A stretch of 37,939 nucleotides of DNA, from the NCBI GenBank assembly GCA_003220535.1, contig QHSU01000014.1:1-37939 (forward strand). The letters run 5' to 3'. A program made the translations under genes and the position numbers. Below, piece after piece: positions 9,379-16,294 of this stretch. The stretch comes from Candidatus Rokuibacteriota bacterium. GTDB lineage: Bacteria > Methylomirabilota > Methylomirabilia > Rokubacteriales > CSP1-6. Numbering within the stretch: position 1 is the first letter of the stretch; every line of letters begins with the position of its first letter. The notes beneath the pieces are model-generated. The model was not told where the DNA came from. It worked only from the letters and a program-made list of their open reading frames with translations, and did not search any database.

Positions 9379-9816
9379 TCAGACGCCTTGTCGCTGGAGT
9401 ACCAGAATACCGAGCGCGATGAGAATCAGCGCCAGCAGCCGTCCAATGCTGAACGGTTCCTTCAAGAACACGAACCCGACAAGCAGGACGACGCTCATTT
9501 GTGTTGCCGTGATGACGGGAGATGAGGACAGCTTGAACCCTCTGGCATATGCCAGCAGTCCGAAGACAGTCGTACTCGCCGCCGCGATCCCGGCGAGTAT
9601 CATCAGCGACAACCCCTTGGTCGTGATCATCGTACCCGGGTGCCACACCCGAAGGATTGCAAAGACGACTGCTGTAAACGGAAGCGCCACGCCCGAAATG
9701 ATGAGTGCACCTATGGCCGGATTGATCGAGCCCGCTCCGAGCCGCAGGAGTATGGCGTAGCTCGCGGACATCGTGCCCGCTGCGAGGGCGAGCAATAACG
9801 GCGCTGGATCCGGCAT
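9379..9816 (-). CDS. EamA/DMT-type small membrane transporter
   Basis: 145 residues with four to five hydrophobic helices, the size of a single EamA repeat (DMT superfamily half-transporter that works as a dimer). Typical features are the start PLLLALAAGTMSASYAILLR, the central GIAAASTTVFGLLAYARGFK, the family motif VITATQMSVVLLVGFVFLKE around residues 100-120, and a last helix LLALILIALGILVLQ. It would export small metabolites or drugs across the inner membrane; the substrate cannot be told. It is carried inside the segment bounded by tRNA-Ser repeats. Confidence 0.78.
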   Translation of the reverse strand: MPDPAPLLLALAAGTMSASYAILLRLGAGSINPAIGALIISGVALPFTAVVFAILRVWHPGTMITTKGLSLMILAGIAAASTTVFGLLAYARGFKLSSSPVITATQMSVVLLVGFVFLKEPFSIGRLLALILIALGILVLQRQGV

Positions 9817-9822
9817 GTCCGC

Positions 9823-9897
9823 CTACCTCTCTGGGCCGATGGCGACGACCGGCACGAGCATGATGCTGGCAGCGAGAACGAGCCCGATCACCCGCAT
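9823..9897 (-). other. 24-residue signal-peptide-like ORF (possible gene-start relic)
   Basis: An ATG at 9897 gives MRVIGLVLAASIMLVPVVAI then GPER and a stop. It resembles the signal peptide of substrate-binding proteins such as the one at 36083. A sister start, MRLIGLAV, occurs upstream near 10040 in the same orientation. I read both as leftover 5' ends of lost secreted-protein genes; a leader peptide for the transporter starting at 9816 is an alternative. Confidence 0.3.
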
Positions 9898-10082
9898 AGC
9901 TGCCGAGGAGTCTAGCCGAGCGCCACGACACGCACCAGCGCCCCGGCCTGGACGAGCACCGGGGCGCGCGCCAGTGCCTGGACATGACGACGCCCCCCGA
10001 GAAGCGAGGGGCGTCGACCGCGAGCCCGATCAGGCGCATGGGCAACCCGACGTCATCAGACTCAGCGAGTCTCTGCACTTCC

Positions 10083-10607
10083 TCATCCCATCGAACTGTT
10101 GGCCTTCACAAGTGTCCAAATCCAGCCGCCCAGCGTTGCTACGAGCACTGGATACGCGTAGAACGGCAATGGGGATGTCGTCGGCAAGACCTGAACCCCC
10201 GCGAAGATCGGTACGGCGGTGGCTGCGAACAGGACCGCGGCGAAGAGCCCCAGAAGGCGCACGGGGAGAGGAAACACGCGCGGAATGCTGATGAGCACAA
10301 GCGCCAATGCCCACAGGCTGGTCCCCGCTCCAAACGACGGAACACTTGCGGTCAGGTCCATCGCTGCGCCCGAAAGGATAATGCCTTCGCCGACCGCAAA
10401 CACGAGGAAGCCCGAGGCAACGAGGTCCTGACCCTTTCGGTAGAACACGAGCGTCAGCACTGCGCCCGCCATGACTAGGCCAACGCCGTCAATGCCCCAT
10501 GCGAGCCCTCGGAGGGAGGCTGACGGCGCAAACGTCCCTGCCATGCCAAATATTCCCCCCACAGCGAGGCCGACTGAGGCGAGAACTCTCAAGCCGTTGT
10601 CTCTCAC
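10083..10607 (-). CDS. Hypothetical six-helix membrane protein
   Basis: 174 residues from a GTG at 10607 (VRDNGLRVLASVGLAVGGIF); GGAGG lies about 12 bases before it. An in-frame ATG at 10652 would add 15 residues but reaches into a repeated leader sequence, so I prefer the GTG. About six hydrophobic helices: LRVLASVGLAVGGIFGMAG, LAWGIDGVGLVMAGAVLTLV, LVASGFLVFAVGEGIILSGA, LWALALVLISIPRV, LLGLFAAVLFAATAVPIFAG and FYAYPVLVATLGGWIWTLV. No catalytic motif is seen. It looks intact, is likely an inner-membrane protein, and its function is unknown. Confidence 0.7.
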   Translation of the reverse strand: MRDNGLRVLASVGLAVGGIFGMAGTFAPSASLRGLAWGIDGVGLVMAGAVLTLVFYRKGQDLVASGFLVFAVGEGIILSGAAMDLTASVPSFGAGTSLWALALVLISIPRVFPLPVRLLGLFAAVLFAATAVPIFAGVQVLPTTSPLPFYAYPVLVATLGGWIWTLVKANSSMG

Positions 10608-10660
10608 TGTACCGGTTTCCTCCGATGCCCTAACGCGGTCGGCGTTGAGCACACCTCATG

Positions 10661-10702
10661 GGCACCTGGTGGAGGATGGCTGGCGGGAGTCTAGCAGACC
10701 AG
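10661..10702. repeat. Dispersed leader repeat, copy 1
   Basis: Near-identical to 36079-36118, which is the leader and GTG start of an ABC substrate-binding gene. The shared core on the plus strand is TGGCGGGAGTCTAGCAGAC. Here the copied start (minus strand, GTGCCCATGAGG) leads to a stop after 11 codons, so it is a leader without its gene. Confidence 0.7.
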
Positions 10703-10821
10703 GATCACTGCGGCACAGCGGCCTCCAGCAACCTGATTTAGTCTCACAGGGCTGAGCCGTAGCGAGTTCAAAAGGTGATAGCCTAGCGACGCATACCATC
10801 GAGTCAAGTTGGAGATGGGCG

Positions 10822-11343
10822 ATGATCCAAAGCAGATACGCGGCATGCTTGGTGGCAATTGCAGCAGTGTTCCTTGGGATCGGGTTGACCTGGGGAGCCG
10901 ACCCGCCGACCCTTGAGGAACTCGCAGCCGCCATTGAGAGAGTGCGAACCGGGCCGGACGGTGAGCGCGTCGTGGTCGGTCATATTTCGCGCAAGCTCGC
11001 CGTCTCGGCCGAGGTGCTACGGGCGCAACACGCTCAGACTCGGCTCGGCTGGGGCGAGATCCTCATTGCCAACCTGCTGTCCCAAGCGACGAAGCTGACC
11101 CTCGACCAAGTCGTTGTCGAGTTCAAGAGTGGCAAGGGGTGGGCCGACATCGCGCGCCACCACAACGTGGGTTTGGACCAACTGGTCAAAGAAGTGCAGC
11201 AGTCGCAGCAGGCGATGGAGCAGCGCGCGGAAGACCGGGCGCCGCCGCGCAGCAGTGAATCACCGAGTCAGGGGACAACTGGACCCACCTCGGGACCCAC
11301 CTCTGTTGTGCCGACAGGGAAGAGTTCAGGTCGGCCTTATTAG
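10822..11343 (+). CDS. Hypothetical secreted helical protein
   Basis: 173 residues. A signal peptide (MIQSRYAACLVAIAAVFLGI then GLTWGADPP) is followed by a helical middle (EELAAAIERVRTG, ISRKLAVSAEVLRAQHAQT, GWGEILIANLLSQAT, LDQVVVEFKSGKGWADIARH) and a low-complexity Ser/Thr/Pro-rich tail. The GKGWADIARHHNV stretch resembles short repeats in secreted helical proteins of Nitrospira-like bacteria, but I cannot assign a function. GGAG lies 8 bases before the ATG. The gene is divergent from the membrane protein and carried within the tRNA-Ser segment. Confidence 0.7.
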   Translation: MIQSRYAACLVAIAAVFLGIGLTWGADPPTLEELAAAIERVRTGPDGERVVVGHISRKLAVSAEVLRAQHAQTRLGWGEILIANLLSQATKLTLDQVVVEFKSGKGWADIARHHNVGLDQLVKEVQQSQQAMEQRAEDRAPPRSSESPSQGTTGPTSGPTSVVPTGKSSGRPY

Positions 11344-11387
11344 GCATGTGATTCTAGTCCGCGCCGTCCCGTTAAGGGTGTGCCCGC

Positions 11388-11586
11388 TCAGTTCAGCGAC
11401 GCAGCGTGCAGCAGATCCAGCTCGGCATCCAGGGGGCGTCATCCGCCGCTCAAAGACGACGCCACACGGGCACGCCATGGTGAGCAGGTAGCCATTCCAC
11501 GCGGGCGGTGTGGCGTCGGCGGTCAGGGGACCGTGCGGGTGATGATCGTAGGCGAACTCTTCAAGGTCGGCGACGAGCCCCGTCAA
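11388..11586 (-). pseudogene. Decayed small ORF, ADLEEFAYDH family (copy 2)
   Basis: From a TTG at 11586 the frame reads LTGLVADLEEFAYDHHPHGP then LTADATPPAWNGYLLTMACP and CGVVFERRMTP. A one-base shift then gives the natural-looking end DAELDLLHAASLN and a stop at 11388. Copy 1 lies at 881-1069. The CPC pair suggests a small metal- or redox-related protein, but this is a guess. The TTG overlaps the TGA of the upstream remnant. Confidence 0.5.
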
Positions 11587-11690
11587 CGTTGCCACTCTAC
11601 GAACTCGCCTACTACGACGATGCCGGGATAGGTCTTGCCCTCGTGGTTGGGCGCTTGTTTCGCGAGCGGGCGGCGCGACGACTGCAGTCA
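11583..11690 (-). pseudogene. Tail of a lost ORF (NHEGKTYPGIVVVGEFVEWQR)
   Basis: This frame reads LAKQAPNHEGKTYPGIVVVG then EFVEWQR and stops at 11583, overlapping the start of the next small ORF. Only the end of the gene is left, with an in-frame stop upstream. Another frame at 11700-11830 (PRVIVDGRRQVLEPITFDYQ) may belong to the same broken gene. Function unknown. Confidence 0.35.
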
Positions 11691-11927
11691 TCTGGAAATC
11701 TGCTGTCCCAAGACTTACAAGACGACCGATCCACGTAGTTGCTTTCTTGGTCAGCTGCTGCGCCTTCTGATAGTCAAATGTAATCGGCTCCAACACCTGG
11801 CGCCTCCCATCCACGATTACTCGTGGACGTTCAAGACCAGCCGGCGCGTGACTGCGGAGACTCGCCAATACTGGCTGAACGACTACGTAGGGAGCCCACG
11901 TGAGACTGCGGAGCGGGGTGCGGGGTG

Positions 11928-11970
11928 GATTTCGAGTCGGACGCCTTCGACCGGGCTCGGCCACCCCTCC
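11928..11970. repeat. 43-bp direct repeat, right copy (tRNA-Ser(CGA) 5' half)
   Basis: Exact copy of 7606-7648 with no tRNA 3' half beside it, so it cannot be a working tRNA. It marks the right end of the element that carries the broken integrase. Confidence 0.88.
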
Positions 11971-12230
11971 GTGTCAAGTATCTCAATCGTTTGACCCCAG
12001 CGGCGTCTCCCTCACGCGGGAGAACCCGTCTCCGCTGGACCGCTCGCAAGTCTACTCCAGCGGCGACGAGGCGGGAAGCGAACGTGGACGGTTCGCGGCA
12101 CGTGGGTTCTATCACTCGTGGAAATTCAGGGATCCCCCGGGCTTGCCGGATGTGGAGACGGGTCCAGACTCGAGATGAGTGAGTAAGCCAAGGGAGCGGC
12201 CGCTGAGGAGGTCTCATCGCGCGTCTGCCG

Positions 12231-12932
12231 ATGATAGTTTCGCGAACGCAACCCACCGGATACGAGTCTCTCAAACGCGCCTATGGGCGATTTCGCGCAC
12301 GGCGAATGGAGCTATTCCTGCGCCTCGTGGGCCCTCTCCCAAAGCCGGTCAAGGTGCTCGATGTCGGTGGGACAGCCGATTTCTGGCAGGGATACATCAC
12401 GGATGAGCTGTCCGTAACGCTCCTGAACGTGTTCGACCAACGCCCGTTGGTGGGGGGTATGCGGGTCATCGTTGGCGACGGATGCGACCTCACGCAGTTT
12501 CATGACCGGTCATTTGAGGTGGTCCTCGCGCACTCGGTCCTTGGACACGTCGGAGGCTGGCACCGGCAACAGCAGATGGCGAGCGAGATTCGTCGGGTGG
12601 GCTCTCGGTATTTCGTTCAGAGCCCTAACCACCGCTTCCCTGTGGACTGGAGGACGCTGGTGCCCTTCTTTCATTGGTTGTCGCCGGCGCATCAGGCGTG
12701 GTGTCTGCAGAAGGTCCGGGTCGGGCGCTACGCGAGAGTTCCCGATGCGGATCGAGCGCACCATCTTGCCAATCGGATTCGGAACGTGACGCGCTCAGAG
12801 CTGCGGGAGCTGTTTCCCGGCGGGACAATTGTCGTCGAGAGGGTGTGCGGATTTCCGAAGTCATTCGTTGTCCACCAGGGGTTTGATCGTCGAAGCGAGA
12901 GCGTCGGTCAGCGGATTACAAGGCACCGCTAA
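12231..12932 (+). CDS. Class I SAM-dependent methyltransferase
   Basis: 233 residues. Rossmann motif I is VKVLDVGGTADFWQGY (about 40-55), the motif II/III region is RVIVGDGCDLTQFHDRSFEV, motif IV is VVLAHSVLGHVGGW, and the post-motif is GSRYFVQSPNHRFPVDWRTL then VPFFHWLSPAHQAW. The pattern resembles methyltransferases found beside glycan and glycosyltransferase genes, but no such gene is nearby, so the substrate is unknown. A later in-frame ATG at 12306 would remove residues before motif I. The last codons enter the 63-bp tRNA-Ser repeat at 12916, so the natural C-terminus may have been replaced. Confidence 0.78.
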   Translation: MIVSRTQPTGYESLKRAYGRFRARRMELFLRLVGPLPKPVKVLDVGGTADFWQGYITDELSVTLLNVFDQRPLVGGMRVIVGDGCDLTQFHDRSFEVVLAHSVLGHVGGWHRQQQMASEIRRVGSRYFVQSPNHRFPVDWRTLVPFFHWLSPAHQAWCLQKVRVGRYARVPDADRAHHLANRIRNVTRSELRELFPGGTIVVERVCGFPKSFVVHQGFDRRSESVGQRITRHR

Positions 12933-12978
12933 CTCCCCGTCTAGCACGGCCAAGCTGAATTCTGGCGGAGGGGCCGGG
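12916..12978. repeat. 63-bp direct repeat, right copy (tRNA-Ser(GGA) 3' end and flank)
   Basis: One mismatch to 7380-7442. It carries only the last bases of the tRNA and then diverges. Together with the 43-bp pair the order is A-B...B'-A', all in one orientation. Confidence 0.9.
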
Positions 12979-13036
12979 GTAGAGCTGTGGGTCGAGGATC
13001 ACGAGCGCGGCCGCGGCGGCTCGGTTCGCGGCGTGC

Positions 13037-13729
13037 TCAGGAGGGCGTGGTTTGCTTGACTCGGGAGCGGTACTGCTCGGGGACGGCGTCCAGGCGATCC
13101 GTCCAGTGCACCGCGCCCACCGTGTCGGTCCAGCGATAGAGTTGACTCTGGCGCGTGGGTGACCGGTCGCTGGAGGAGGGCGCGCCTGCCGGCGGCGCCG
13201 TTGGCGGTGGAGGTGCTGCCGGCGGCGGCGCCGTCGGGGGATTCGGGATCCATACCCACGTGTACGGAGCCGACACTCCGTCGCCGCGCAACTCGTACCG
13301 CCCGGTCGGAAACTGCACGACGCTCGGCGTTGGCGCAGGCGCGACCGAGACCGTTGCGCTCGACGGCGGTGCGTAGCTAACGGGCGGGCTATAGCTCGCC
13401 GGTGGATCGTAGTAGGCCGCCGGTGGATCGTAGTAGGCCGGCGAAGGATAGTACACGGGCGGCGCCGCGTAAACGACGGCCGGCGCGCCGGCTACCACAC
13501 CGAACGGGAAGAACGGCCGGACAAACGGGCGAACGAACGGGCGTGAGACGAAAGGATGGCGGGGGAATGGCACCGCGACCGAGCGACTGGTGCCCAAGGT
13601 GGCGCCCCCGACTACAGGGCCAGTATCGTGAAATCCTTGAGCCCGCTGGGCGAGGGCGGAGCCCGGCGCAACCAACACACCCATCGCCAGGGCCACCGAG
13701 GCTGCAGCGACCATAGTTGCCGTCTTCAC
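13037..13729 (-). CDS. Secreted Pro/Tyr-rich protein with DUF4124-like end
   Basis: 230 residues from a GTG at 13729 (VKTATMVAAASVALAMGVLV); GGGAGAG lies about 8 bases upstream. An upstream GTG at 13747 has no ribosome site. The signal peptide is cleaved near SALAQ. A basic segment has short repeats (PFVSRPFVRPFVRPFFPFG), a linker repeats YYDPPA/YYDPPAS/YSPPVSYAPP, a middle segment is FPTGRYELRGDG..YTWVWIPNPP, then poly-Pro. The last 35 residues (LYRWTDTVGAVHWTDRLDAV) match the DUF4124 type, often found on periplasmic or envelope proteins. Likely envelope-associated; role unknown. Confidence 0.72.
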   Translation of the reverse strand: MKTATMVAAASVALAMGVLVAPGSALAQRAQGFHDTGPVVGGATLGTSRSVAVPFPRHPFVSRPFVRPFVRPFFPFGVVAGAPAVVYAAPPVYYPSPAYYDPPAAYYDPPASYSPPVSYAPPSSATVSVAPAPTPSVVQFPTGRYELRGDGVSAPYTWVWIPNPPTAPPPAAPPPPTAPPAGAPSSSDRSPTRQSQLYRWTDTVGAVHWTDRLDAVPEQYRSRVKQTTPS

Positions 13730-13747
13730 CGTTAATCTCTCTCCCAC

Positions 13748-14096
13748 ATATATAAGACGTGTCGAGTGTGCGCCCGTGTACAGGCACCGTCAAGTCGCGA
13801 CGAAGAAGATCCGCGTGGCGGCAGCGATGTCGTGAGTTCGGATGCAATCCTAGATGGTCGCTGGCGTGTCTATTGGGCTCGAGGCGGGACCTTGATCCAC
13901 CCCTCTGGGCACGTGGGAGAGTAGGCTTTGGCGCTCGGGCAGTAATACCAGTAGAAGGAGCGCAACCGGCAGGAGGGAGACCGCCACTGCCCTTCTCACT
14001 TCTACCTCACTACGCCTAGGAGGGTAGACCTAAGCAAACAGGTTTCAATTCCCGACCGGTTCCGCGCACCCCCGACATGAGGTAGCATCGCAAAAT
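13748..14096. other. Intergenic region between divergent genes
   Basis: No gene is seen. It must hold promoters for the secreted protein (an AT-rich CTTATATATG patch near 13750) and for the dehydratase at 14097. I could not place clear -35/-10 boxes for the latter. Confidence 0.5.
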
Positions 14097-15797
14097 ATGA
14101 CCACCGACGGCCCCCGCGGTCTTGCGCGCGGTCTCACCAACTACGGCGACGCGGACTTCGCGCTCTACCTGCGCCGCTCGTTCGCGACGTCGATGGGCTA
14201 CTCGAAGGCGATGCTGGCGCGGCCGGTGGTCGGCATCGCGCAGTCGGCGAGCGGCTTCAACAACTGCCACCGGCATTTCCCCGAGTTGATCGAGGCGGTG
14301 AAGCGCGGCGTGCTCGCCGCCGGCGGGCTCCCGATCGACTTCCCGACGATCTCGCTCGGCGAGGTGTTCCTCTCCCCGACGAGCATGATGTTCCGCAACC
14401 TCATGGCCATGGACGTCGAGGAGATGGTCCGCGCGCAGCCGATGGACGCCGTCGTGCTGGTGGGCGGCTGCGACAAGACGGTCCCGGCTCAGCTCATGGG
14501 CGCCGCGTCGGCCGACGTGCCCGCCGTCCAGCTCCTGGCGGGGCCCATGATGCCGATGGACTACCGTGGTGAGCGCCTGGGCGCGTGCACGGATTGCCGG
14601 CGCTTCTGGGCCAAGTACCGCGCTGGCGGGATCACCGCGGTGGAGATCGAGCGCATCGAGGCGAACCTGGCGACGACGGCGGGCACGTGCGCCGTGATGG
14701 GCACGGCCAGTACGATGGCCGCGCTCGCGGAGGCGCTCGGCATGGCGCTGCCGGGGACGGCGGCGATCCCCGCGGTTCACGCCGACCGGCTGCGCGCGGC
14801 GGAGGCGAGCGGACAGCAGGCCGTGGCGCTGGCGGCGACGCGTCTGCGGCCGAGCCAGATCATCACGGCGCGGTCGGTCGAGAACGCGCTCCGCGTGCTC
14901 CTGGCGATCGGTGGCTCCACGAACGCCGTCATCCATCTGACCGCGGTGGCCGGGCGCGTGGGCGTCGAAGTCTCGCTGCGGCGCCTCAACGCGCTGAGCG
15001 ACGAGACGCCGGTTCTGGTGGATCTGAAGCCGACCGGCCAGCACTACATGTCGGACCTGAACGCCGCCGGGGGTCTCGGCGCCGTGCTCCGCGAGCTCGC
15101 GCCGCTGCTCCATCTCGACTGCCTCACCGTGACGGGCCAGACGCTCGGCCAGCGACTCGCCACGGACGAGGCGTGGGTCGACCGCGACGTCGTGCGCCCG
15201 CTGCACGACCCCTATCAGAAGGTCGGCGGGCTCGCCGCGCTCTTCGGGAGCCTGGCGCCCGGCGGCGCCATCATCAAGCGCTCGGCCGCCGACCCGGCGC
15301 TCTTCGAGCGCGAAGGACGCGCAGTGGTCTTCGCCTCGCTCGACGACCTCGCGACGCGGATCGACGCGCCGGACCTCGACGTGCGCGCAGACGACTTCCT
15401 CGTGCTCCAGAACGCCGGACCGAAGAGCGGCTACGCGATGCCGGAAGCCGGATATCTGCCGATCCCGGCGAAGCTGGCCCGCGCCGGCGTCAAGGACATG
15501 GTGCGGATCTCCGACGCCCGCATGAGCGGCACGGCGTACGGCACGATCGTCCTTCACGTGTCGCCCGAATCGGCCGTCGGCGGGCCGTTGGCGCTCGTGG
15601 AGAACGGCGACCGCATCCGCATGAGCGTCACCGAACGCCGCCTCGACCTTCTGGTCGACGACGCCGAGCTCGCGCGGCGGCGTGCCGCCCTGCCGCGCCT
15701 GGCGCCGCCGCCGGCGCGCGGCTATGCGAAGCTCTACATAGACCACGTGCTCCAGGCCGAGCACGGCTGCGACTTCGACTTCCTGCGCAAGGCGTGA
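14097..15797 (+). CDS. IlvD/Edd-family dehydratase, sugar-acid dehydratase type
   Basis: 566 residues. Fe-S dehydratase that removes water from a 2,3-dihydroxy acid to give a 2-keto acid. Iron-sulfur ligands are Cys57 (GFNNCHRHF), Cys125 (GGCDKTVPA) and Cys198 (AGTCAVMGTAST), the spacing of the [2Fe-2S] sugar-acid group (L-arabinonate dehydratase; known ligands C59, C127, C200). Other family marks are GGSTNAVIHLTAVAGR, NAAGGLGAVLRELAP, GPKSGYAMPE and RISDARMSGTAYGTIVLHV. The divergent lactonase nearby also favours an aldonic-acid substrate over branched-chain amino-acid synthesis, but true IlvD activity cannot be excluded. It is followed 25 bases later by the molybdenum hydroxylase genes. Confidence 0.88.
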   Translation: MTTDGPRGLARGLTNYGDADFALYLRRSFATSMGYSKAMLARPVVGIAQSASGFNNCHRHFPELIEAVKRGVLAAGGLPIDFPTISLGEVFLSPTSMMFRNLMAMDVEEMVRAQPMDAVVLVGGCDKTVPAQLMGAASADVPAVQLLAGPMMPMDYRGERLGACTDCRRFWAKYRAGGITAVEIERIEANLATTAGTCAVMGTASTMAALAEALGMALPGTAAIPAVHADRLRAAEASGQQAVALAATRLRPSQIITARSVENALRVLLAIGGSTNAVIHLTAVAGRVGVEVSLRRLNALSDETPVLVDLKPTGQHYMSDLNAAGGLGAVLRELAPLLHLDCLTVTGQTLGQRLATDEAWVDRDVVRPLHDPYQKVGGLAALFGSLAPGGAIIKRSAADPALFEREGRAVVFASLDDLATRIDAPDLDVRADDFLVLQNAGPKSGYAMPEAGYLPIPAKLARAGVKDMVRISDARMSGTAYGTIVLHVSPESAVGGPLALVENGDRIRMSVTERRLDLLVDDAELARRRAALPRLAPPPARGYAKLYIDHVLQAEHGCDFDFLRKA

Positions 15798-15822
15798 CGG
15801 TCGCCGCACGCCCGGAGATCCG

Positions 15823-16293
15823 ATGGCCACGCTGAAGCTCAACGTCAACGCCACGACGCGAACGGTCGAGCTCGACGACCCGGCGACGCCGCTCCTCTAT
15901 ATCCTCCGGAACGACCTCGGGCTCACCGGCACCCGGTTCGGCTGCGGCCTCGCGCAGTGCGGAGCCTGCACGGTCCTCGTCGACGGCCGTGCAACCCGGT
16001 CGTGCGTTACGCCGGGGAGTACCGTCCAGGGCCGCGCCGTCACGACCATCGAGGGCCTTGGATCGCCCGAGCGCCCCGACCCGGTGGAAGCGGCGTTCAT
16101 TGCCGAGCAAGCCGCGCAGTGCGGCTACTGCACGGCTGGAATGGTCGTGACCGCGCGCGCCCTCCTGCAGCAGAACCCGCGTCCGAACGAGTCCCAGGTG
16201 CGCGAGGCGCTGGCGGGAAATCTCTGCCGGTGCGGCGGCCACGGGCGCATCATTCGCGCCGTGCTCTGCGCGGCGACCGCGGGAGGGCGCTGA
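15823..16293 (+). CDS. Molybdenum hydroxylase [2Fe-2S] small subunit
   Basis: 156 residues, the size of IorA/CoxS-type subunits. It transfers electrons from the molybdenum cofactor in the partner. The plant-ferredoxin cluster uses Cys41, Cys46, Cys49 and Cys61 (FGCGLAQCGACTVLVDG), and the second cluster uses Cys100, Cys103, Cys135 and Cys137 (QCGYCTAGM, NLCRCGGHGRI). No FAD subunit is encoded nearby, which suits the two-subunit enzymes that pass electrons to cytochromes rather than NAD. GGAG lies before the ATG. The stop is one base before the next gene. Confidence 0.94.
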   Translation: MATLKLNVNATTRTVELDDPATPLLYILRNDLGLTGTRFGCGLAQCGACTVLVDGRATRSCVTPGSTVQGRAVTTIEGLGSPERPDPVEAAFIAEQAAQCGYCTAGMVVTARALLQQNPRPNESQVREALAGNLCRCGGHGRIIRAVLCAATAGGR

Positions 16294-16294
16294 G

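Noticed and set aside
9080..10078. Single 332-residue protein across this frame
   Set aside because: Only the last 96 codons look like protein; the remainder overlaps the EamA transporter in another frame.
11326..11964. 212-residue protein on the minus strand
   Set aside because: The frame joins pieces of at least two different decayed ORFs and runs into the 43-bp tRNA repeat; true endings lie in neighbouring frames.
14016..15854. 612-codon frame antisense to the dehydratase
   Set aside because: Composition-driven shadow; all family motifs are on the plus strand.
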